This document shows, in pieces, positions 26,590 through 34,116 of a stretch of 64,000 nt of DNA; position 1 is the first letter of the stretch; every line of letters starts with the position of its first letter. A model generated the notes under the pieces. The model saw only the letters and a program-made list of their open reading frames with translations, did not search any database and was not told the DNA's origin. Source of the stretch: Thermosporothrix hazakensis (GTDB lineage Bacteria; Chloroflexota; Ktedonobacteria; Ktedonobacterales; Ktedonobacteraceae); the NCBI RefSeq assembly GCF_003253565.1, contig NZ_QKUF01000008.1, positions 186,001 to 250,000 on the forward strand. Reading direction: 5' to 3'. The translations under genes and the position numbers were made by a program.

Positions 26590-27936
26590 TCAAGCGGCAG
26601 ACGCCTTTTTCTCTTTCTCCTGCTCGGAAGGCAGTATCTTCGGCCCCTTGAGCAGCCCATCCTGAGCGAAGACCGTAATCAGGCGCACGCCACGGCGCGA
26701 ACTCAGGTAGGCACGAGCCCACTGCATCATCACCAGCAGCCGATTCGCGAAACCGATCAGATAGACAAGGTGGACCGCCAGCCACATAAGCCAGGCCACA
26801 GGACCGGACAGCTTCAATCCCTTAAACAGGGCAACTGCGGAGCCCCGCCCGATTGTCGCCATGCTGCCTTTATCGAAGTATTTGAATGGAGCAGGCGCGG
26901 GCTTGCCCTCCACGCGTCGAGTAATCAGATCCGCCACATAGGAACCCTGCTGAAGCGCTGCCGGAGCCAGACCGGGAACCGGCTTCCCGTCCAGGACACA
27001 GGACGCGGTATCACCGATCACAAAGACATCGGGCAGATCCTTCACACTCAGATCAGGCTCAACGACCACTCGCCCGGCGCGGTCTGCCTCGACCCCAAGC
27101 CAGCTCGCAGCCGGAGACGCCTTGACGCCTGCGGTCCAGAGAATGGTGCTTGCGTTGATTCGCTCGCCGCCCGCGATCACGCCGTTCTCATCGATCAGCG
27201 ATACGGCTGTGTTGGTGCGCACCTCGACCCCAAGCTTGACCAGCGCCTGCTTCGCTTTATGGGACAGGGCTTCCGGGAAGACAGGAAGCACACGCGGCGC
27301 CATCTCTAGCAGGATCACGCGCGCCATTGATGGGTCAATGTTGCGGAACTCCGACTTCAGTACTTTGTGGGCTACCTCAGCAATCGCTCCGGCCATCTCA
27401 ATGCCGGTCGGGCCAGCACCCACGACAATAAAGGTCAACAGCTCACGCACGCGCTCAGGGTCCGTTTCCAGCTCTGCCGCCTCGAATGCCAGCAGCAACT
27501 TATGACGGATCGCCCGGGCATCCTCAATTGTTTTGAGTCCGGGAGCGTATTTTCTCCACTCTTCATGACCAAAGTAATTTTCACGAGCTCCCGTAGCCAG
27601 AATCAGATAATCATATGGGATAGTCTGATCTCCCATGAGAACTTGCTTCTTCTGCGTGTCAACACCGGTCACCTCGGCCATAATCACCTGCGTATTTCGC
27701 TGGCGTTTGAGCACATGGCGCACTGGTGCAGTGATTTCACCAGGGGACAGCGTCGCTGTCGCAACCTGATAGAGTAAGGGCTGAAAGAGATGATGGTTCG
27801 TTCGATCAATGACCGTCACCTGAACAGGGGCGTTGCCTAGCTTCTGTGCGGCACGCAAACCTCCAAACCCGGCACCAACAATCACAACACGAGGACGTGA
27901 AGACAGAGAAGAGGCTGTTTCTTGTGTCTGTTTCAT
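26590..27936 (-). CDS. ndh: Type II NADH dehydrogenase (NDH-2)
   Basis: 448-residue FAD enzyme that would oxidise NADH and reduce membrane quinone without pumping protons. Two dinucleotide folds are visible: VVIVGAGFGGLRAAQKLG for FAD and FIVVGAGPTGIEMAGAIAEV for NADH. The FAD-closing motif VFVIGDTAS and the quinone-site segment LAPAALQQGSYVAD are present. The C-terminus has amphipathic or hydrophobic helices (VAWLMWLAVHLVYLIGFANR) for monotopic membrane attachment. Start at the ATG at 27936 after GGAGTGAG; 24 more codons upstream are open but lack an SD. Monocistronic. Confidence 0.9.
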   Translation of the reverse strand: MKQTQETASSLSSRPRVVIVGAGFGGLRAAQKLGNAPVQVTVIDRTNHHLFQPLLYQVATATLSPGEITAPVRHVLKRQRNTQVIMAEVTGVDTQKKQVLMGDQTIPYDYLILATGARENYFGHEEWRKYAPGLKTIEDARAIRHKLLLAFEAAELETDPERVRELLTFIVVGAGPTGIEMAGAIAEVAHKVLKSEFRNIDPSMARVILLEMAPRVLPVFPEALSHKAKQALVKLGVEVRTNTAVSLIDENGVIAGGERINASTILWTAGVKASPAASWLGVEADRAGRVVVEPDLSVKDLPDVFVIGDTASCVLDGKPVPGLAPAALQQGSYVADLITRRVEGKPAPAPFKYFDKGSMATIGRGSAVALFKGLKLSGPVAWLMWLAVHLVYLIGFANRLLVMMQWARAYLSSRRGVRLITVFAQDGLLKGPKILPSEQEKEKKASAA

Positions 27937-28105
27937 ACAACTCACTCCAATTTTTTTGACACAGATACCACGACATTGTTTTCTTTCAGCCTCATTGCTT
28001 GCAATCACATGTCTATCTCAAGTTCTAGCTATACTATACATCAGGAATCGATAGACTACAACAGTTTCAGCGGAACGCCCGCGAAGAAAGGCGTCAAAAA
28101 GCCAG

Positions 28106-28921
28106 TCAGGCCCTCCACGCAAACGAGCGAATACGGCAATATTCCCGAAAACCAAGCCCGGTATAGACGTGATAGCCTGCTGCCGATGCCATGAGCACGC
28201 TCACGCAGTAGCCCGCCTTACGCGCCTCACGCAAGGCCACAAACGAGGTATAGGAGCCGATACCATGCCTGCGCGCCTGGGGAATGGTCGCCACGTTATA
28301 GAGTCCCGCGACGCCTGCCCCCAGAAAGATCGCTGCTGTCGCCACAGCACGCCCGTAGAGCCGTGCCAGATATCGCCGATAGGGCCGCTTCTCGCCCAGC
28401 CCAAGCCGCTGCTCGAAATCGATCACGCTCTGCTCGATTGGCTCACGCGCGTAGCCGTATGCGACATTGCTCACATATAACCACTCACGCAGGGCCGCGG
28501 GCGTGCGCACCAGCTCAACCGTCAACCCTTCAGGGGCCAGACGACGCCGAGGCAGCGTGGTCAGATCCAGACCCATACCCGGACCCTCTCCACGATAACG
28601 CAAGCCGTGCCGCGCCAGCCGCTTCCCGAGCTCAGGCGGAGCAGCCGAGGGCATCAGCCACCAGATCATAGGAACATTGCGCCGCTGAAATGGAGCCAGC
28701 ACCGTCAGAATCTCCTCGTCGAGCCGCTCAGGCGTGAGCCGCGAATGCACGACCGCATTGCAGAACGCGTCGTCGCTGTCACTCAGAACCGCGATCAGGC
28801 GGTGCGTGTTGGTAATGGTTGCGTTGTTCGCCGCGCCAAAATAGAAGAGCAATTCAGCCAGATTCTGCTCTATTGCCTCGGTAATCGCTGGAACCCCGGT
28901 CGAAAAAAGCACCTCAGCCAT
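28106..28921 (-). CDS. GNAT-fold acetyltransferase
   Basis: 271 residues. The N-terminal ~120 residues are a degenerate GNAT-like half and the C-terminal half has a recognisable GNAT core: AGLYNVATIPQARRHGIGSY with the R-R-H-G-I-G acetyl-CoA loop, followed by GYHVYTGLGF. SD AAAGGAG directly precedes the ATG. Substrate not predictable. Confidence 0.82.
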   Translation of the reverse strand: MAEVLFSTGVPAITEAIEQNLAELLFYFGAANNATITNTHRLIAVLSDSDDAFCNAVVHSRLTPERLDEEILTVLAPFQRRNVPMIWWLMPSAAPPELGKRLARHGLRYRGEGPGMGLDLTTLPRRRLAPEGLTVELVRTPAALREWLYVSNVAYGYAREPIEQSVIDFEQRLGLGEKRPYRRYLARLYGRAVATAAIFLGAGVAGLYNVATIPQARRHGIGSYTSFVALREARKAGYCVSVLMASAAGYHVYTGLGFREYCRIRSFAWRA

Positions 28922-29234
28922 ATTTCTCCTTTATGAGCAGATACACGTTTTCTTTTCTCTGATAGAACTACGCCACTTCGCACGCTCATTTTTCACGCTC
29001 GCGCCGATGCTCAACCACTATTGAAGCAAGCAGCCGGGAATGAATCGCGCACCCCACACTGTTGGTAATAGATGAGGAAAACAAAGAATATCTCCCACAA
29101 GTACCATTCAAGCAAATCAATTTTGTCTCTTCAAGGTCGACAGCATATCATAAAGAGGACATTGCATCTCCTCCCTTCTGGAAAAAGGAGTAGTTGCAAG
29201 TTGCAGAAGAGAGAACAGGATCTATTGTATAGCT
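28922..29234. other. Divergent intergenic region
   Basis: No gene. A possible promoter TTGCAG (29201-29206), 16 bp, TATTGT (29223-29228) ends 6 nt before the HAD start codon, which has no SD. Confidence 0.4.
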
Positions 29235-29915
29235 ATGTTAAAAGCAGTTATCTTTGACTTTGATGGTTTAATTATTGATACGGAGCTTCCCGAGTTCGAG
29301 ACGTGGCGTGAGACATTTCAGGCATTCGGCGGAACGCTCAATCTGGAGAAGTGGTTACCGATGGTTGGCAGCGGAACAAGCACCGCTCCGTTTGATATCT
29401 ATGCCTATCTGGAAGAGCAGGCCGGACGTACGCTTGATAAAGAGGCTATCAGAGCCGAACGCCAGCAACGGTATCTGGAAAAGATCGCGACACAACCACT
29501 GCTACCGGGCGTCGAAAAACTGATTTATGAGGCGCATCAGCAGGGTATCGCAGTTGCTGTGGCCTCCAGCTCTACCCGGAGCTGGGTTGAAGGACATCTT
29601 AAGGAGCGCGGGTTGCTTAACTATTTTCACAGCATCACGACCGCCGATGAGGTCGAGTTTGCCAAGCCGCGCCCCGATATCTATCTGAAGGCGTTACAGA
29701 AGCTCAACATTCAGCCGCATGAGGCAATTGCCCTCGAAGACTCCCTGCATGGCATGCGAGCCGCGAAGGCTGCGGGCATTTACTGTATTGTTGTCCCCAA
29801 CACGCTGACCCGACACTTTGATTTCTCCGAGGCTGATCGGCGCATCTCCTCAATCGCTGAGCTCTCGCTGGCAAACCTGCTGCAAGACTTCGCCGACGCC
29901 GACGTAAGCCGATAA
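29235..29915 (+). CDS. HAD family hydrolase, beta-phosphoglucomutase-like
   Basis: 226 residues, HAD subfamily I with a helical cap. Motif I is FDFDGLIIDTE (nucleophile and acid Asp), motif II VASSSTR, motif III Lys in FAKPRPDIY, motif IV ALEDSLHGMRAAKAAG. Members dephosphorylate sugar phosphates or isomerise beta-glucose-1-phosphate. The ATG lacks an SD but sits close behind a possible -10 box, so the mRNA may be leaderless. Converges on the P-loop ATPase gene with a hairpin between. Confidence 0.9.
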   Translation: MLKAVIFDFDGLIIDTELPEFETWRETFQAFGGTLNLEKWLPMVGSGTSTAPFDIYAYLEEQAGRTLDKEAIRAERQQRYLEKIATQPLLPGVEKLIYEAHQQGIAVAVASSSTRSWVEGHLKERGLLNYFHSITTADEVEFAKPRPDIYLKALQKLNIQPHEAIALEDSLHGMRAAKAAGIYCIVVPNTLTRHFDFSEADRRISSIAELSLANLLQDFADADVSR

Positions 29916-29925
29916 CACAAGCAAT

Positions 29926-29953
29926 GCCAGAGCTCAGTGAATCGGGCTCTGGC
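29926..29953. terminator. Hairpin between convergent HAD and P-loop ATPase genes
   Basis: Stem GCCAGAGC / GCTCTGGC (8 bp) with a 12-nt loop. Weak T-tract. Confidence 0.6.
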
Positions 29954-29962
29954 ACCGAACAG

Positions 29963-30802
29963 CTATTCCCACGGACCAAGCGGCACGCAGGTGGTGATGT
30001 CGTGAAATCGCTGCCAGCGCTCGGGGTCGGGCTCGGTTCGGCCTGCCAGCGTCAACACGATATTGGAGGGCATATCTCCGTAGTGGCCGTCTAGCAGCCC
30101 ACGCAACCAGCCATCCAGATACACCGCCGTACGCTCATAGGAGTCGCAAAAAAGGCCTACGGTATGGCTTGCGCTCAGGGTGCGCGCACCCGCCAGAAAG
30201 AGCGACGTCAGTACCTCCAGCGGCTCCTGAAGCAGGCGCTCTTCTTCTTTGTTCTTCAGCTTTGTCGCAACAAAGGCAGACCAGTTTTTCATCTGCTCTT
30301 CCACCTGCTCCTCATCCACCAGACGAAAGATCAGGCCGCTCAACGGAATCTTCTTGCCGATATGCAGACCCATTTTCGCCACCATGCCACCGAAAGCAAC
30401 GAAAGGGGGCGGCTTCTGTCCCGCAGGATCGGCCATAAGCTCTTTCATCCGTTTCTGGTAGAGCGCGTGGCGCTGAAAGAGCGGCTTAAACGCTTTTTCG
30501 TCGAACTTCGCAAGCTGTCGAGCAAGCTGCATCATCGCTTCAAGCAGATCTTCGGCGCTCTCATCAATCCATGCGCTGACGCCCTGTGCCGCGGCCAGCA
30601 CATCGACGTACCGACGCAGCAGGAGCGTTTTTCCGCTCCCCTGTGGACCGGTCACGATGAAGAGGAATTTTCGTTCTTCGTCTTCAACATCACGTGCAAG
30701 GTTCTCCTGATAAAGGGTCAGTTCCTTTTCACGTCCCCTGAATACTTCCTGTTGACGTCTGCGCCGGATAAACTGCAAACTCTCTTTATTATAGAATGAC
30801 AA
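29963..30802 (-). CDS. P-loop (STAND/AAA-like) ATPase, possibly truncated
   Basis: 279 residues. The N-terminus RGREKELTLYQENL is the usual entry to an AAA_16/STAND domain; Walker A is VTGPQGSGKT (about residues 50-59), and the rest follows this fold up to NIVLTLAGRTEPDPERWQRF, the sensor-1 region. The protein ends at CVPLGPWE, where related STAND ATPases continue with PLxPLTxxE and a winged helix, so either it is a minimal form or the C-terminal half has been lost. TTG start, supported by AGGAG 7 nt upstream. Confidence 0.7.
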   Translation of the reverse strand: MSFYNKESLQFIRRRRQQEVFRGREKELTLYQENLARDVEDEERKFLFIVTGPQGSGKTLLLRRYVDVLAAAQGVSAWIDESAEDLLEAMMQLARQLAKFDEKAFKPLFQRHALYQKRMKELMADPAGQKPPPFVAFGGMVAKMGLHIGKKIPLSGLIFRLVDEEQVEEQMKNWSAFVATKLKNKEEERLLQEPLEVLTSLFLAGARTLSASHTVGLFCDSYERTAVYLDGWLRGLLDGHYGDMPSNIVLTLAGRTEPDPERWQRFHDITTCVPLGPWE

Positions 30803-31680
30803 TCTTTTCTCCTGATCGTACTTAGAATAGGAATCATTCTCTTTACTCTATATATCTGATGCAAGCAAGGCTTGTCTATGAAGAAGAACACACTGGCTCA
30901 GAGCACCACCGGGGTTCGGCGCATTTTTAGAGGGCGGAGAATGGAGAGAGCCACCTCATGCAAGCACAATGCTCCCCGTTTTGAAGGTTTGGGATGGTTG
31001 AGCGCAACTCATGCAATAGGAGAGAGAGGAGCGAGGGCGGGGGTCAACGCCCTCGCTATTGTGAGGAAATGGGGCTAGTAGCGTAGGTAGATATCGACAC
31101 GCTAATGTTTCACATCCGAAACAACGCTTTACGCTTCGCTCACACCGTATACTGTTCTTGTGCCACCGCTACCCGGTGAGCAAGGGGACCACGAATAACA
31201 GTTGCTGAGTCCAGGTACTTTGCAAAATAACCGGAATGCAGGAGAAAGGAATCCCCTCCGCGAGCATCCGTCAATACCATCCCCACCACCGCAAATCCCG
31301 CGATACATACATCTTCCAGTTTTCTTTGTAAAGCACACCCCGGTTCTCTCTATCCCTTCCAACATCTCCCCTTGCTTCTGTACCGGATGCGTCGTGCATC
31401 ACTGCACTACTTATTAGATACATGATCTGTGGCTCGGAGAGAAGTACATCTATGGGGCAAAGAGGGGGCAAAAAGGGGACAAATCAGCGCAATATGTCCA
31501 TGCATCGCTCTCTTCGTGCACATATAAGGTAGAGGATGCGCACAATGACTTCTGCTTTTATTGTAATTGATAAGCAAATTGATGAACGTTGAGCAAGAAG
31601 AGATCGTAGCAAATAAAAAGAAAAGTGCAAATCTATTTTTAAGAAGAAGGAACATTCTCAGTCTCTAGTAATATAGGGAT
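30803..31680. other. Long gene-free stretch with hairpins
   Basis: No convincing gene; the 68-codon frame at 30872-31078 lacks an SD and is crossed by a perfect hairpin GCGAGGGCG / CGCCCTCGC (31031-31056). A second nested stem-loop lies at 31151-31202 (ACTGTT/AACAGT outside, CACCG/CGGTG inside). AT-rich from 31480 on. Confidence 0.4.
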
Positions 31681-31815
31681 GCTTCAAAGACGCTTCAGGT
31701 CATTGGGATGCAACCTGTCTTGATAACCGAGCCTATCAAGGAAAAGCGTCGTTCCCCTCCCGTCACCCGTGGGGAGCAGCCAGACAGAAGGACACGTGCT
31801 GGCTGCTTCTTTTTT
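31681..31815 (+). ncRNA. Candidate structured RNA ending in an intrinsic terminator
   Basis: On the + strand a compact three-way junction can be drawn: P1 GACGCTT (31689-31695) with AAGCGTC (31744-31750), P2 CAGGT/ACCTG (31696-31717), P3 TTGATA/TATCAA (31720-31739). A fourth stem TCCCC/GGGGA (31753-31775) and a 9-bp terminator hairpin (31775-31807) with a T-rich tail follow. There is no open frame; a weak -10 TAATAT sits at 31669-31674. It lies antisense downstream of a GNAT gene. It matches no riboswitch consensus I know. Confidence 0.45.
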
Positions 31816-31816
31816 G

Positions 31817-32293
31817 CTACGACAACAGCAGTTCCATCTCGGTTTGCTTGCCCTGACCCCGCGTAACAAAGCCATGCTTCTCATAGACTGGCTTCCCCTC
31901 GTCGGTCGCTGAGAGCCAGATGCGCCAGGCTCCACTTTCACGCGCAAACTGGATCAACGCACTCAACAGGCGCGAGGCGATCCCTCTGCCCCGCCATTCG
32001 GGAAGCGTGTACATATTAAGGATGTAGGCCTCTCTGCCGGTCCCAAGACGCGCTGAAGGTGGAGGATCAAAGAAAACCAGGCCGCTGGTTCCGACAACGG
32101 TGCCGTTTACCTCGGCAATCCAGCTCACAAAGCCGCCCGAGGGAACCTTTTCACACATGTACTGGTACGTATTCTTCCAGAGCGCCTGGGGGTTCTGCAC
32201 TTCATATATCTGGCTGAGGAATGCGACCCGCAGATCGGTCAGGATCTCAATATCATGCTCAGTGGCACGCCGCACTCTTATTTCTTCATTCAT
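31817..32293 (-). CDS. GNAT family N-acetyltransferase
   Basis: 158 residues with a single GNAT domain: N-terminal VRRATEHDIEILTDLR, motif A LNMYTLPEWRGRGIASRLL with the R-G-R-G-I-A loop, and motif B GKPVYEKHGF. Start at the ATG at 32293 rather than 20 codons upstream because GGATACC precedes it. It lies 88 nt downstream of the DUF3592-like gene on the same strand and may be cotranscribed with it. Confidence 0.85.
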   Translation of the reverse strand: MNEEIRVRRATEHDIEILTDLRVAFLSQIYEVQNPQALWKNTYQYMCEKVPSGGFVSWIAEVNGTVVGTSGLVFFDPPPSARLGTGREAYILNMYTLPEWRGRGIASRLLSALIQFARESGAWRIWLSATDEGKPVYEKHGFVTRGQGKQTEMELLLS

Positions 32294-32381
32294 GGAAGGT
32301 ATCCTTTTTCCTGAGGTTACTGTTTGCTCCTCATTATATACTGGTAGCAGCATCCGATGCTATCCGGGTGGAGAAAGAGAA

Positions 32382-32840
32382 TCAGGCCTCGACGTGGTAG
32401 AAGGTCGGGTCATCAGGATCGATGTGCACCGTACACCAGGAACCCGGAGTGTAGCGTTGATAGTGATACTGAGTCCAGGGAATTTCTTGCTGAAAGTGAT
32501 AGATTCTTCCTGTATCGCTGATCCATTCCAAATGAAGAATGTAACACTCGTAATGACCGCTATCCGCTTTCCACTGGCGTTCCTCGATTCGAGTTATCTG
32601 AGCCAGAATAGAGACCCCATGCCGTGCGAGCCACTGCTTTTTGTTCCGCCGTGTGAACCCATCAAACAGAGCTAATATGATCGCCCCGACGAGAAAGAGG
32701 ATGCTAAACAGCACTGAAACTTCCGACCTGTTGCAAAAGAGCAAAAGGAGGATGAAGCAGACACTGGCAAACAGGAGGGCCAGCAACCCAATTCGCCGCT
32801 CCTGCCGAAGAATCGCTTTTTTTTGCGGATCTTTGAGCAT
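32382..32840 (-). CDS. Two-helix membrane protein, DUF3592-like
   Basis: 152 residues. Two hydrophobic helices (residues ~20-40 and ~43-60) form a hairpin, then a basic stretch RRNKKQWLARHG and a C-terminal beta-rich domain (ILHLEWISDTGRIYHFQQEI; YTPGSWCTVHIDPDDP). The arrangement and the PGxWCxVHIDPxDPTFY ending resemble DUF3592 proteins. Function unknown. GAGGG about 8 nt upstream serves as SD. Confidence 0.7.
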   Translation of the reverse strand: MLKDPQKKAILRQERRIGLLALLFASVCFILLLLFCNRSEVSVLFSILFLVGAIILALFDGFTRRNKKQWLARHGVSILAQITRIEERQWKADSGHYECYILHLEWISDTGRIYHFQQEIPWTQYHYQRYTPGSWCTVHIDPDDPTFYHVEA

Positions 32841-33043
32841 CGGGAGTTCCCTCTTTCCTTTCGTATACCTCTTTTCCCTACCAGTAGTATACGCGATTTC
32901 ACACCCTTTATATAGAGCTGTAGAGCTGTCAATCTCTCCATCGTGCTGACAGATCCCTATATATGCTCTCCATCTTTCTTTCTATGGCATAACCATACCA
33001 TCGTAAGGGGAAACGAGGCACATCCCGAACGCGGACAAAAGAG

Positions 33044-33085
33044 AAACGCCCTCTGTGAACCGTTGCAGAGGGCGTTTACTGCGTT
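33044..33085 (-). terminator. Intrinsic-terminator-like hairpin
   Basis: AAACGCCCTCTG (33044-33055) pairs with CAGAGGGCGTTT (33066-33077), 10-nt loop. The minus strand continues into a T-rich tail, so it would end a minus-strand transcript coming from the 33.4-33.7 kb region. Confidence 0.7.
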
Positions 33086-33362
33086 TCCCTACCACCCATC
33101 ATCTCGCCTTCCATTTTGCGTATTCTGGCACGAAGTCAGGTCGTGGATACAAGCAAGGGCCCGCTTCGTACATCAGTCATAGTGTGACATCACTCTGTCC
33201 TTTCCTGCACCATCGATGCCAAACGCAACGGGGCAGTTGCGCCACATCCACGATGCTTCTAGAGCCGCCCTGCTCACACACCATCGGCGCGATCTTGCAG
33301 GGGCTCAGGACCTTCTGCCCACTTTACTACATACGCTTCTACAAAGGAGAGCGAACAACACA

Positions 33363-33674
33363 TCATGGATGTGGATACATAATATCTGGCTTGAAGACGG
33401 TTCCGCTCCAGGACACAAGGCCGTGCCATACATCGACATGGGCAACGGCACTCAGAAGCACGAAGGTCAACACAAGGACGGTCACAAGGGCGAGGAGCAC
33501 AAGTGCAAGCAACTGGCGGTTACGCAATGCGAGATTCATCCTGGCACATCCTTCCGCGGGAGCAACCGAAATGGGTGTGTCATTCGGACTGCTACTCACC
33601 TGCTCTGGTTCGACTTTCCAGTATAGCGCAGGCTCATTTTGAAAACCGGGTAGAGCTCTCAACACAACATACAT
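33363..33674 (-). CDS. Possible small single-pass membrane protein
   Basis: 103 residues if started at the ATG at 33674 (a TTG six codons earlier is also open). A Pro/Glu-containing N-terminal part (KVEPEQVSSSPNDTP) is followed by a strongly hydrophobic helix (LLALVLLALVTVLVLTFVLL) and a short C-terminal tail. The SD is poor. The hydrophobic helix and the terminator-like hairpin further downstream are the only support; no family recognised. Confidence 0.35.
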   Translation of the reverse strand: MYVVLRALPGFQNEPALYWKVEPEQVSSSPNDTPISVAPAEGCARMNLALRNRQLLALVLLALVTVLVLTFVLLSAVAHVDVWHGLVSWSGTVFKPDIMYPHP

Positions 33675-34116
33675 GCCTTTCGAGAGCCGCAAGCGATTAT
33701 GGGTGGAAGCTCGGGCAAGTAGCGCCGATTTCGCACACCGTCATTCTTCTGAATGGGTTTGTGAGGACGAACCTTCTGCGCCCCGCTATAAGCAAGTAGA
33801 ACGGTGTCTGCAAAATCGGTCTCACTGCACGACCGCGATTACCGACGGGTCTATCAGTAATTCGCTTCCGAGAAGAATCATACCCTGTAACGGGGGGAAA
33901 TGTGGCGGATTTTTCGCAATTTTCGGAGGGTGCAGTATACGTGGACAAACCGCGGGAGGTCGTACAACGAAATAGAGTTCGCCACCCTCGTCGTAAGAGA
34001 TCACAAGGTAGAGTAATGGTCGCAATCTGCGATGAACCTCGCCCATTTTATGGATGAGATTTATCATTATTTGCCTATCAGACTCTTTTTAATAACCGTT
34101 GCATGTAAGATCACAA

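Larger units (their letters stand above)
32841..34116. other. Gene-poor region, possibly decayed
   Basis: About 1.3 kb with only short frames on both strands. Minus-strand fragments between 33100 and 33360 look protein-like but are broken by stops, suggesting an eroded gene. A perfect 12-bp hairpin sits at 33044-33077. The short membrane-protein frame at 33363-33674 is listed separately. Confidence 0.4.

Noticed and set aside
30872..31078. 68-codon + frame
   Set aside because: No SD and crossed by a perfect GC-rich hairpin; composition not protein-like.
31681..31815. Hammerhead, c-di-GMP or purine riboswitch
   Set aside because: The three-way junction does not contain the conserved core sequences of any of these.
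33055..33642. 195- and 136-codon + frames
   Set aside because: Low-complexity translation rich in His, Arg, Ser and Cys, no SD; opposite strand encodes a more credible membrane peptide.
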